Below are positions 18,385 to 26,816 of a stretch of DNA of 62,789 nt, in pieces. Made by a program: the position numbers and the translations under genes. This DNA is from Kriegella aquimaris (GTDB lineage: Bacteria > Bacteroidota > Bacteroidia > Flavobacteriales > Flavobacteriaceae): the NCBI RefSeq assembly GCF_900103215.1, contig NZ_FNGV01000020.1:1-62789 (forward strand), read 5' to 3'. Each line of letters opens with the position of its first letter. Positions within the stretch are counted from its first letter, which is position 1. The notes under the pieces were generated by a model, which saw nothing but the letters and a program-made list of their open reading frames with translations, did not search any database and had not been told where the DNA came from.

Positions 18385-19281
18385 ATGTCATCCCTAAAGG
18401 TTCGAAAATTTGCGGCAATCGATATAGGTTCAAACGCCATAAGGTTATTGACCCATAATGTTATCGAAGAAAAGGGTAAAATAACCCGTTTTCGCAAAAG
18501 CGCCCTTATTCGGGTGCCTGTTAGGTTGGGTGAAGATTCTTTTACCGTAGGTGAAATTTCAGAGAATAACGTTGAGCGCATGGTAAATACCATGAAAGCC
18601 TTTAAGTTGCTTATGAATGTCCATGGTGTTGAGAAGTATATGGCATGTGCCACCTCGGCGATGCGGGAAGCCAATAACGGCATCGAGGTCATCGAAAAAA
18701 TCGAAAAAGAGTCTGGTGTTAAAATAGAATTGATCGACGGCAAAAGAGAGGCGGCTATAATAGCATCCACCGATTTAAAGCAATTGATTCAGAAAGACCA
18801 ATCGTATTTATATATCGATGTTGGTGGAGGAAGTACGGAATTCACTATTTTTTCCGGCGAAAAAATAAAAACATCGAAATCGTTTAAATTAGGAACCGTT
18901 CGTTTGATTAATAATTTGGTCGGGGAAGGTACATGGAAGAAACTAGAGGAATGGATAAAGGAGAACGTGAAGGATATTCCAAAGTTATCGATTATTGGAT
19001 CGGGAGGAAATATTAACAAACTTCATAAGATGTCGGGTAGAAAAGAAGGGGAGCCTCTTTCGTATGTTTGGTTAAATGCTCAATTTCGATTTTTAGAAAG
19101 TTTGAGCTATGATGAACGAATTTCTGAGCTAGGCCTTAATCCAGATAGGGCCGATGTAATTATCCCTGCCGCCCGAATTTTTTTATCTGCGGCCAAATGG
19201 AGCGGAGCGAAAAAGATTCATGTTCCTAAAATCGGACTTTCCGATGGCATCATAAAGACCCTCTATTATATGGAGAAGTAG
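18385..19281 (+). CDS. ppx: Exopolyphosphatase, Ppx/GppA family
   Basis: An ASKHA-fold phosphatase of 298 residues that removes terminal phosphate from polyphosphate (or pppGpp in the GppA branch). The phosphate-1 motif AIDIGSNAIRLL lies near residue 12, phosphate-2 IDVGGGSTEF near 146 and GSGGNINKL near 208. It is shorter than E. coli Ppx because the C-terminal helical and HD-like domains are absent, a common form in Bacteroidota. One base separates it from ppk1. Confidence 0.93.
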   Translation: MSSLKVRKFAAIDIGSNAIRLLTHNVIEEKGKITRFRKSALIRVPVRLGEDSFTVGEISENNVERMVNTMKAFKLLMNVHGVEKYMACATSAMREANNGIEVIEKIEKESGVKIELIDGKREAAIIASTDLKQLIQKDQSYLYIDVGGGSTEFTIFSGEKIKTSKSFKLGTVRLINNLVGEGTWKKLEEWIKENVKDIPKLSIIGSGGNINKLHKMSGRKEGEPLSYVWLNAQFRFLESLSYDERISELGLNPDRADVIIPAARIFLSAAKWSGAKKIHVPKIGLSDGIIKTLYYMEK

Positions 19282-19310
19282 CTTTTGTCAAAAACAGTAG
19301 CTGCTACTTG

Positions 19311-19895
19311 TCACCCGTGTATGCTTTCCGTCTTCCCTAAATTTTTCATTATTTCAGCTTCATAATCAAGAAGGCTTTGCCATTTTTTGTCTACTTCCTC
19401 CCGATTTCCATATTTTCGGGCGAACGTCAAGAACATGACGTAATGCGTGGCTTCACTCACCATGAGTTTATGATAAAAATCGGCCAATGACTTGTCTTTG
19501 AGTTGCTCCGACAACAACCGGAAACGTTCACAACTTCTAGCCTCGATTAGCGCAGCATATAATAAACGATGTGTCAATTGCGTGGTTCTGCTACCACCTT
19601 TCGGAAAAAATTTCAATAATTGCAGCACATATTCGTCTTTCCGGTCACGCCCTAATGTTTGACCTCTGGCTATAATCAAATCATGCACCATCTTGAAATG
19701 GGCCATTTCCTCCCGCGAAAGAGCAATCATTTCTTCAACTAAATCTGTGTATTCCGGAAAGCTGATAATCAATGATATAGCCGTGCTTGCCGCTTTTTGT
19801 TCGCAGTATGCATGGTCCGTCAAAATTTCATCTATATTCTTTTCGACAATGTTCACCCATCTCGGGTCTGTTGGTAGTTTTAACCCTAGCATCAT
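19311..19895 (-). CDS. miaE: tRNA-(ms2io6A) hydroxylase-like di-iron protein
   Basis: A 194-residue ferritin-like helical protein. The di-iron ligands are visible in EQKAAST, the ExxH of EEMAHFKMVHD, EARSCERFRLL and EATHYVMF, the pattern of MiaE, which hydroxylates the isopentenyl group of modified A37 in tRNA using O2. Two adjacent ATG codons (19895 and 19892) can serve as start. A -7 element lies on its strand at 19912-19919. It converges on ppx and diverges from the ebo cluster. Confidence 0.88.
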   Translation of the reverse strand: MMLGLKLPTDPRWVNIVEKNIDEILTDHAYCEQKAASTAISLIISFPEYTDLVEEMIALSREEMAHFKMVHDLIIARGQTLGRDRKDEYVLQLLKFFPKGGSRTTQLTHRLLYAALIEARSCERFRLLSEQLKDKSLADFYHKLMVSEATHYVMFLTFARKYGNREEVDKKWQSLLDYEAEIMKNLGKTESIHG

Positions 19896-19911
19896 TTGTT
19901 ATCTTTAGCAG

Positions 19912-19919
19912 CAAAAGTA
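19912..19919 (-). promoter_or_regulatory. -7 element TACTTTTG of miaE
   Basis: It matches TAnnTTTG on the minus strand, with the expected start about ten bases before the ATG. There is no good -33 partner. Confidence 0.45.
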
Positions 19920-19980
19920 GAAATAATGTCCTTAAGTTGCGAACACTGGTTTTTAGGGCGGCTATTTTTACTAGATTGGT

Positions 19981-19988
19981 TATCTTTG
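19981..19988 (+). promoter_or_regulatory. -7 element TATCTTTG of the ebo cluster
   Basis: It matches TAnnTTTG about 60 bases upstream of eboA. The -33 position lacks TTTG, suggesting a weak or activator-dependent promoter. The opposite-strand miaE element is about 60 bases away. Confidence 0.45.
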
Positions 19989-20048
19989 AGTGTTAATTTT
20001 AGGTGATTCGGGAGATTTTGATTTCTCTTTATTGAAATAGGCAATCGT

Positions 20049-20906
20049 ATGCAGGCAGGTAGTATTGAACAACAATTGAGAAGGATTATTGAATCTAATG
20101 TTGAAGAAGAAAATTACAATTGGTTAGAAGGAAAAATAAATGCCATTATAGAAAATAAGTCGACCAAAGACTTATTTATGACATACAGTCTGATCGCTTC
20201 TAAAATAAAATTGAAACATGATTTGAATACGGCTATGGTCTCTGATGACCTTAGTAGTTATTTAGAAATTCAGAAAGCCGATTTACGAGAATTGAGTAGA
20301 CTTTATTTGTTAACAAAGGTTACCAATTCGGATACTGAATTTTTTACGCCAAAAGTTGCCAACATCATTCAGGTGGCCGACACGGGAGAACTAACGACAT
20401 TTCTCAAATTTTTGATATTATTGCCCCATTGTGAAAAATATAAATCGGTCGCTGTCGATGCATTGCGCACCAATATCGCTACGGTTTTCGATGCTATCGC
20501 TCTTAATAACCCATATCCCGGAAAATATTTTGATGATAATCAATGGAACCAGATGTACTTAAAGGCTGCTTTTATGCCACGTGATTTAAGTCAGATATTG
20601 GATGTTGATAAAAGAGCCAACAGTGAATTGGCTCGAATTATTTCAGATTATGCCCATGAACGCTGGGCGGCATCCCGAGAAGTGAACCCTTATTTTTGGA
20701 GACCAGTGGGTGAATTTTTGAATGATAAACTTTTAAAGGATATGGAACGGTTGTTTTTGAGTACGGATTTATTCGAAAATAGGGCGGCAGCATTATGCTG
20801 TCATCGTTCGGATAATCCCAAGGCAAAATCCTTGTTAAACGCCCACTTAGAATTAAAAGAACAAATTGAAAATAATTCCCTTAACTGGGAAACCTTAAAA
20901 GATTGA
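20049..20906 (+). CDS. eboA: EboA-like protein, first gene of the ebo cluster
   Basis: A 285-residue soluble, mostly helical protein with no known catalytic motif. The call rests on a general resemblance to EboA and on position: it heads a gene order (EboA, TatD-like EboB, UbiA-like EboC, DHQ-synthase-like EboD, TIM-barrel EboE, phosphodiesterase EboF) known from cyanobacteria, eustigmatophyte algae, pseudomonads and Bacteroidota. In Nostoc the cluster is needed to move a scytonemin precursor to the periplasm. Its stop lies three bases before the eboB ATG. The molecular role of EboA is unknown. Confidence 0.8.
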   Translation: MQAGSIEQQLRRIIESNVEEENYNWLEGKINAIIENKSTKDLFMTYSLIASKIKLKHDLNTAMVSDDLSSYLEIQKADLRELSRLYLLTKVTNSDTEFFTPKVANIIQVADTGELTTFLKFLILLPHCEKYKSVAVDALRTNIATVFDAIALNNPYPGKYFDDNQWNQMYLKAAFMPRDLSQILDVDKRANSELARIISDYAHERWAASREVNPYFWRPVGEFLNDKLLKDMERLFLSTDLFENRAAALCCHRSDNPKAKSLLNAHLELKEQIENNSLNWETLKD

Positions 20907-20908
20907 AG

Positions 20909-21817
20909 ATGGATGACAAAATGATGTTTATTGACCCACACGTGCATATGACATCACGAACTACTGATGATTATCAAGCTATGGCGCAAGCAGGTGTCGT
21001 TGCCATTATTGAACCTTCTTTTTGGTTGGGCCAACCCCGAACCCAAGTGGGGTCGTTTCAAGATTATTATAGTAGTTTGGTGGGATGGGAGCCTTTTAGG
21101 GCCAAACAATTCGGTATCCAGCATTACTGTACTATTGGTCTAAATTCAAAAGAGGCCAACAATGAAGCGCTAGCTGAACAAGTAATGGAGCTTTTACCGT
21201 TGTACTTTCACAAAGAAAATGTGGTCGCCGTTGGGGAAATCGGTTATGATGACCAAACGCCGGCAGAAGACAAATATTTTCGCATACAATTGGAAATGGC
21301 CAAGGAGTTGAATATGGTCGTACAGATTCATACCCCTCATCGAGATAAGAAATCAGGAACCATAAGAAGTATGGAAGTATGCCTTGAGCACGGGTTAGAT
21401 CCTTCTATGGTAATTGTTGACCATAACAATGAAGAAACGGTCAAAGATGTTCTTGATCGTGGATTTTGGGCAGCTTTCACTATTTATCCCAAAACAAAAA
21501 TGGGAAATGAACGCATGGTTGCGGTTGTCAAACAATACGGGAGCAAAAATATAATCGTTGATAGCTCTGCAGATTGGGGGGTCAGCGATCCACTTGCCGT
21601 ACCGAAAACGGCATCTTTGATGTTGCGTTCCGGAGTATCTAAGGCCGATGTGGTTAAGACGACCTATCAAAATGCACTTGATGCTTTTGGGAAGAACGGA
21701 AAAATGAAAGAGTCCGATTGGCTGCAGGCGGAAGGCATCAATCAAACGCAATTATTTAATGACAACAGTGTGCTAAGAGGGCAACAACCTCGTGTTGATG
21801 ATGATTTGATTAAATAA
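20909..21817 (+). CDS. eboB: EboB, TatD-family metal-dependent hydrolase
   Basis: A 302-residue amidohydrolase-fold protein. Metal ligands are all present: HVH in the first strand (DPHVHMTS), Glu in VGEIGYDD, His in QIHTP, His in VDHNNEE and Asp in VDSSADWG. TatD relatives are nucleases, but EboB is a separate branch with unknown substrate. The ATG at 20909 is preferred to the TTG at 20903. The stop TAA overlaps the eboC ATG by one base. It is cytoplasmic by prediction. Confidence 0.88.
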   Translation: MDDKMMFIDPHVHMTSRTTDDYQAMAQAGVVAIIEPSFWLGQPRTQVGSFQDYYSSLVGWEPFRAKQFGIQHYCTIGLNSKEANNEALAEQVMELLPLYFHKENVVAVGEIGYDDQTPAEDKYFRIQLEMAKELNMVVQIHTPHRDKKSGTIRSMEVCLEHGLDPSMVIVDHNNEETVKDVLDRGFWAAFTIYPKTKMGNERMVAVVKQYGSKNIIVDSSADWGVSDPLAVPKTASLMLRSGVSKADVVKTTYQNALDAFGKNGKMKESDWLQAEGINQTQLFNDNSVLRGQQPRVDDDLIK

Positions 21818-22707
21818 TGAGTTCTTCTTTTCTTGGTTACATTCGATTAATGCGACCGGCCAACTTGCCCACTGCGGCTGCCGATGTGTTGGCGGGAATG
21901 GCAATTGCCGGACTTTATTCAAAATGGAGCAATCATAGTTTCAATTATACAGATGGGCTGTGGCTCGTAACGGCATCAATCCTCTTGTATGCCGGAGGTG
22001 TCGTTTTAAATGATGTCTTTGATTATAAATTGGATAAAATTGAACGCCCGGAACGTCCTATTCCCAGTGGCGTAGTATCGTTGGTAAATGCTGCCGTGTT
22101 TGGAGGGGGGTTATTGGTGATAGGAGTAGTTTGCGCTCTAATGGTCAATAATCTTGCGGGTGTTTCAGCGCTGCTTTTGGCCCTAGCGATTTTGCTGTAC
22201 GATTCCTTTTCAAAGAAATATGGTATTCTTGGTCCGCTGAACATGGGTGTCTGTCGAGGTTTGAATCTTTTGCTGGGAATGTCTGTTTTTGGAGTTTTAG
22301 AACATTGGTACTATGCACCGGTTCCAGTCGTTTATATCGCCGCCATTACTTTGATAAGTAGGGGAGAAGTACATGGAGATAACAAAAAACATATTGTGTT
22401 TGCAGGTATATTATACGCACTAGTGATTGTGGCAGTTTTGGCTTTATTTGTCCGGGGCAAAGAAAATGTCCTTCAGGCCGTACCCTTTCTCATTTTATTT
22501 GCGATTATGATTTATCGCCCTTTAATTGGGGCTTTTAAAGAGAATTCTCCCAAGAACATAAAGAAGGCCGTCATTGGAGGAGTGTTATCTTTGATTTTAT
22601 TGGATGCATCTCTCGCTGTCGCATTTTCGCAATGGTGGTTTGCCTTGCCCATAATCTTATTATTACCTTTGTCTATCTGGCTTTCAAAATTATTTGCAGT
22701 TACATGA
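21817..22707 (+). CDS. eboC: EboC, UbiA-family membrane prenyltransferase
   Basis: A 296-residue polytopic inner-membrane protein with about eight or nine spans. The prenyl-diphosphate motif NDVFDYKLD, followed by ERPERPIPSG, is typical of the UbiA superfamily, as is YDSFSKKYG in the second Asp region. In the ebo context it is the only integral membrane enzyme and may prenylate or carry the cluster's product. Its stop overlaps the eboD start (ATGA), and it shares one base with eboB. Confidence 0.92.
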   Translation: MSSSFLGYIRLMRPANLPTAAADVLAGMAIAGLYSKWSNHSFNYTDGLWLVTASILLYAGGVVLNDVFDYKLDKIERPERPIPSGVVSLVNAAVFGGGLLVIGVVCALMVNNLAGVSALLLALAILLYDSFSKKYGILGPLNMGVCRGLNLLLGMSVFGVLEHWYYAPVPVVYIAAITLISRGEVHGDNKKHIVFAGILYALVIVAVLALFVRGKENVLQAVPFLILFAIMIYRPLIGAFKENSPKNIKKAVIGGVLSLILLDASLAVAFSQWWFALPIILLLPLSIWLSKLFAVT

Positions 22708-23870
22708 ATAAAACCCCGATTTCGCAATCTTTTGCGGTTAAATACGAGTACAAACTCTATTTTACCGATAATCTTTTTTCTCTTGATAATCCATTGTTCA
22801 GAACGGTTGTAGAACAGTTCAAAAATAAGGGACCCGTAAAATTACTATTTGTAATCGATGAAGGAGTACACAAAAACCATTTTGGTTTAACACAAGAAAT
22901 AGAAAGTTATTGTGGTGCATTTTCCGATTCTCTTCAGTATACCGAAAAGTTGATAGTCCCTGGGGGTGAGGAGAGTAAGAACGACCATATTCACGTAGAA
23001 AGGATATTAAAGGCAATAAACGCTGAGCGAATTTGCCGGCACTCTTTTGTAGTGGCTATTGGTGGCGGAGCGGTTGTAGATATGGCGGGCTATGCTACCG
23101 CTATAGCTCATCGGGGTGTTAAGCTGATTCGTGTTCCGACCACAGTGTTATCTCAGAATGACGCTGCTGTTGGAGTAAAAAACAGTATCAATATTTTTGG
23201 GAAGAAAAACTTTTTAGGCACTTTCGCGCCACCTCAGGCTATCATTAACGATGGTAATTTTTTAAAGACTTTGCAACAACGCGATTGGATTGCCGGTATC
23301 GCCGAAGGAATCAAGGTCGCCTTGATAAAAGATGCTCATTTTTTCGATTATATAAAACAAAATGCCAAAAAATTGGCGAGTAGGGATGATGAATCGATGC
23401 ATTATTTGATTTATAGGTGTGCCGAAATGCATATGCATCATATCGCCACTGGGGGTGATCCTTTTGAGAGCGGCTCTTCTCGGCCATTGGATTTTGGCCA
23501 TTGGGCCGCCCATAAATTGGAACACATGACCAATTACCGACTGCGCCATGGTGAGGCAGTCGCTATAGGCATGGCTTTAGATCTCACTTATGCCAAAAAT
23601 ATAGGACTTATTGATGCGAACACCTTGACATCAATTTTAGAGGTAATGGATAACGTTGGGTTCGATTTGACAATTCCGCTAGATAATGATATGGAAACAG
23701 AAGAACTACTTAAAGGTATTCAAGAATTCCGGGAACATCTAGGCGGGGAACTGACAATTACTTTAATATCGGAAATAGGAAAAAAGGTCGATGTACACGA
23801 AATTGATATGGACAAAATGCGGTCGGCTATTTTTGAGCTGAACGAACGCGCCAAACTTAAATTAGTCTAA
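22704..23870 (+). CDS. eboD: EboD, 3-dehydroquinate synthase-like sugar phosphate cyclase
   Basis: A 388-residue cyclase of the DHQ synthase superfamily. The NAD loop GGGAVVDMAGYAT, the RVPTTVLSQND segment and the metal ligands (Glu in IAEGIK, His in FGHWAAH, His in RHGEAVAIG) are intact, so catalysis is expected. It differs from housekeeping AroB in sequence around GVKNSINIFGKKN and belongs to the ebo group, whose substrate is not known. The start at 22704 overlaps the eboC stop by four bases; the in-frame extension to 22632 lies inside eboC. Confidence 0.9.
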   Translation: MNKTPISQSFAVKYEYKLYFTDNLFSLDNPLFRTVVEQFKNKGPVKLLFVIDEGVHKNHFGLTQEIESYCGAFSDSLQYTEKLIVPGGEESKNDHIHVERILKAINAERICRHSFVVAIGGGAVVDMAGYATAIAHRGVKLIRVPTTVLSQNDAAVGVKNSINIFGKKNFLGTFAPPQAIINDGNFLKTLQQRDWIAGIAEGIKVALIKDAHFFDYIKQNAKKLASRDDESMHYLIYRCAEMHMHHIATGGDPFESGSSRPLDFGHWAAHKLEHMTNYRLRHGEAVAIGMALDLTYAKNIGLIDANTLTSILEVMDNVGFDLTIPLDNDMETEELLKGIQEFREHLGGELTITLISEIGKKVDVHEIDMDKMRSAIFELNERAKLKLV

Positions 23871-23871
23871 C

Positions 23872-25065
23872 ATGAAGATTGCAGATGCGTATCACTTGAG
23901 CTATTGTTCCAATATTCATCCAGGTGAAAACTGGGAGGTTACCTTTTCCAATCTTGAGAAGTTTCTTCCGATTATTCAAAAGCAGGTAGCCGATGATAAA
24001 CCTTTTGGGGTAGGGTTGCGTTTGTCGAATACGGCAAGTGAAGAATTGGGCTTGGGAGAGACGTTATCGAATTTTAAAAATTGGTTAGCGGAAAACAATC
24101 TATATGTCTTCACGATGAATGGCTTTCCGTACGGTAATTTTCATAATGAAAGGGTGAAAGATATGGTTCATGCTCCTGATTGGAGTACGAGAGACCGTGT
24201 TATCTATACCAAACGCTTGTTTCACCAGTTGGCGGTGCTATTGCCTGATGGTGTCACAGGAGGTATTTCAACTTCACCCATTAGCTATAAACATTGGCAT
24301 GAGACCGATGCTAAAGTCGATGAGGTATTAAAAAGAGGTGCTGAGCATCTTGTGGAGATAGCACAGCATCTTTTTGAGTTGGAACAATCTACAGGGAAGT
24401 TCATGCATTTGGATATCGAGCCCGAGCCAGACGGACTTTTTGAGAATAGTGACGAAGTAGTCAATTTTTTTGCAGATTATTTAGTGCCGATTGCAAAGGA
24501 GGTTTTACCAAATAAAATAGGAACTGACGCCGATAGGGTTGAAGATTTAATTAAGAAATACATAACGGTTTGCTATGATATTTGCCACTTTTCGTTGGCA
24601 TATGAAAATCCTATAGACACTTTTAAAAAATTCGCCGCTGCCGGTATTACTGTTGGTAAGATTCAGGTGAGTGCAGCGCTGAAAATATTAAATAATAGTG
24701 AGGAAACCGCTGCTATCTGGGAATCGCTTTCACAGTTTAATGAACCGGTTTATCTACACCAAGTTACCGAAAAAGTGGGCAATGAGGTAGTCACGTATAA
24801 TGATTTGCCCATTGTTTTAAAGGAAAAGAAAGAATTCACCGAACTTCGAGCCCATTTTCATGTGCCTATATTTCTTGAGAAATTTGATAAACTTGATTCT
24901 ACCCAAGATCAGATTTTGGCAGTTATCGATTACCTGAAATCGAATAAGGTCAGTGAACATTTAGAAATTGAAACTTATACTTGGGATGTGCTTCCTGAGG
25001 CATTAAAAACTGATTTATCCGATTGTATTGTTCGAGAAATCAATTGGCTAAAGCAAAAATTATAA
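23872..25065 (+). CDS. eboE: EboE, TIM-barrel metabolite traffic protein
   Basis: A 397-residue protein of the xylose isomerase-like TIM-barrel type. Segments with likely metal-binding acids and histidines are LDIEPEPDG, YDICHFSLAYE and KIQVSAALK. Homologs are annotated as metabolite traffic protein EboE. It starts one base after eboD and ends four bases before eboF, so it is coupled to both. Whether it is an isomerase or epimerase is unknown. Confidence 0.88.
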   Translation: MKIADAYHLSYCSNIHPGENWEVTFSNLEKFLPIIQKQVADDKPFGVGLRLSNTASEELGLGETLSNFKNWLAENNLYVFTMNGFPYGNFHNERVKDMVHAPDWSTRDRVIYTKRLFHQLAVLLPDGVTGGISTSPISYKHWHETDAKVDEVLKRGAEHLVEIAQHLFELEQSTGKFMHLDIEPEPDGLFENSDEVVNFFADYLVPIAKEVLPNKIGTDADRVEDLIKKYITVCYDICHFSLAYENPIDTFKKFAAAGITVGKIQVSAALKILNNSEETAAIWESLSQFNEPVYLHQVTEKVGNEVVTYNDLPIVLKEKKEFTELRAHFHVPIFLEKFDKLDSTQDQILAVIDYLKSNKVSEHLEIETYTWDVLPEALKTDLSDCIVREINWLKQKL

Positions 25066-25069
25066 TTAA

Positions 25070-26443
25070 ATGCGGAAAACGGTCGTGATCAATGTAGTGG
25101 GTTTGACCAAACGTTTGATAGGCACGCATACGCCCTTTATAAAATCTTTTTTAGAGGCAGGAAGAGCCACGACCATTCATCCAGTTTTGCCAGCAGTAAC
25201 ATGTTCGGCCCAATCAACTTACCTTACAGGTAAATGGCCAGCTGAACACGGGGTAGTGGGTAATGGCTGGTATTTTAAAGAGGAGTGTGAAATTAAATTT
25301 TGGCGACAATCTAATAAACTGGTTGCAGCTGAGAAAATTTGGGATAAACTAAAAAGAGAAGACTCTAATTTCACCTGTGCCAACCATTTTTGGTGGTACA
25401 ACATGTATTCGAACGTCGATTATTCATTGACTCCAAGGCCCAATTATTTGGCCGATGGTAGAAAAATTCCCGATTTTTATTCCCATCCCTCGGAACTTAG
25501 GGATACCCTTAAAGATGAGTTGGGAAACTTTCCGTTATTCCAGTTCTGGGGACCAAAAACCTCAATTAAATCGAGTAAATGGATTGCCGATGCGGCCATT
25601 AAAACGGATCAGCTGCATGACCCGACGCTTACCTTTATTTATTTGCCTCATCTCGATTATAATTTACAGCGTTATGGACTCAATTTCGACGTTATTTCCA
25701 AAGACTTGAAAGAAGTTGATACCGAGGTTCAAAAGTTGGTCGAATACTACAATCCTGAAAAAACGAATATTGTACTACTCTCCGAATATGGTATCACCGA
25801 TGTAAACCATCCGGTCCACCTTAATCGAGAGTTGCGTAAATGGGGGTATTTGAACATCCGCAAAGAGCGTGGACTTGAACTTTTGGATGCCGGGGCCAGT
25901 CAGGCATTTGCTGTGGCCGACCATCAAATAGCACATGTTTATCTTAACGATATTGCGTTAAAAGCCGATATAAAAGAATTATTAAAGAAGGTGGAGGGTG
26001 TAGAAAAAGTACTTTCTGATGAAGAACTTGTTGCCGCGAATTTAAATCATGATCACTGTGGCGATATTGTGGTCATCGCAGATAAGAACTCTTGGTTTAC
26101 CTACTATTTTTGGTTAGATGATGCGGTGGCACCCGATTATGCACGAATGGTCGATATTCACAAAAAGCCGGGTTATGATCCCGTTGAGATGTTAACCGAC
26201 CCCAAAGATAAGTTCGTAATGCTTAAAGTAATCTGGAAATTATTTAAAAAGAAACTGGGTTTTCGAACGGTTTTGGATATTATTCCTATCAATGCTACCT
26301 TAGTAAAAGGATCGCATGGTAGGGTGCCGGAAGGCAAAGACGATTTTCCTATACTTATCAGCAATCAAAAAGATTTTATGCCTACAGAAACCGTATCGGC
26401 AATCGAGGTCTTTGATGTATTGGTGAAACATGTGAGGGGTTAA
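25070..26443 (+). CDS. eboF: EboF, alkaline phosphatase-superfamily phosphodiesterase
   Basis: A 457-residue protein of the nucleotide pyrophosphatase/phosphodiesterase family. The likely nucleophile Thr lies in LPAVTCSAQSTYLTGKWP near 43; further metal ligands are in LPHLDYN, LSEYGITD(V)NHPVH and GSHGRVP. No signal peptide is visible, unlike many NPPs, so it probably acts in the cytoplasm. It is the last recognised ebo gene. A membrane protein gene follows after 19 bases. Confidence 0.88.
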   Translation: MRKTVVINVVGLTKRLIGTHTPFIKSFLEAGRATTIHPVLPAVTCSAQSTYLTGKWPAEHGVVGNGWYFKEECEIKFWRQSNKLVAAEKIWDKLKREDSNFTCANHFWWYNMYSNVDYSLTPRPNYLADGRKIPDFYSHPSELRDTLKDELGNFPLFQFWGPKTSIKSSKWIADAAIKTDQLHDPTLTFIYLPHLDYNLQRYGLNFDVISKDLKEVDTEVQKLVEYYNPEKTNIVLLSEYGITDVNHPVHLNRELRKWGYLNIRKERGLELLDAGASQAFAVADHQIAHVYLNDIALKADIKELLKKVEGVEKVLSDEELVAANLNHDHCGDIVVIADKNSWFTYYFWLDDAVAPDYARMVDIHKKPGYDPVEMLTDPKDKFVMLKVIWKLFKKKLGFRTVLDIIPINATLVKGSHGRVPEGKDDFPILISNQKDFMPTETVSAIEVFDVLVKHVRG

Positions 26444-26462
26444 GTTTTAAACAACTTTAATT

Positions 26463-26816
26463 ATGAATTCTTTCTTTAAAATAATAGCATTTATTTTTTC
26501 GGTACTTTTTATTTGGGCTGCGGTATTGCAATATAATGACCCTGATCCCATTTTATGGTATACAATTTATGGAGTTGCGGCGATTGCCTCGCTGCTGTTC
26601 GCTTTTAAAAAATTGTCATTGTGGATGGCCTTGATTTTGTTTTTAGCTTTTTCAGTCGGCGCCTACGTCGATTGGCCAGCTCAGTTCGAGGGGTATGCTA
26701 TTGGGGAAGGTGATATTAAAAATATTGAGATGGGGCGTGAAGCTTCCGGTTTGATACTATGCGCCTTAGTAATGTTGCTTTACGTGTGGCGTATTCGCAA
26801 AGGTTGGAAATCTTAG
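26463..26816 (+). CDS. TMEM220-like membrane protein
   Basis: A 117-residue protein with about four membrane spans (ending in VMLLYVWRIRKGWK) and the conserved LQYNDPDPILWY segment typical of the transmembrane 220 family. It is 19 bases after eboF on the same strand, so it is probably cotranscribed with the ebo genes. Its last four bases overlap the convergent dnaX stop. Function unknown. It may be a membrane partner of the cluster or simply a neighbour. Confidence 0.8.
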   Translation: MNSFFKIIAFIFSVLFIWAAVLQYNDPDPILWYTIYGVAAIASLLFAFKKLSLWMALILFLAFSVGAYVDWPAQFEGYAIGEGDIKNIEMGREASGLILCALVMLLYVWRIRKGWKS

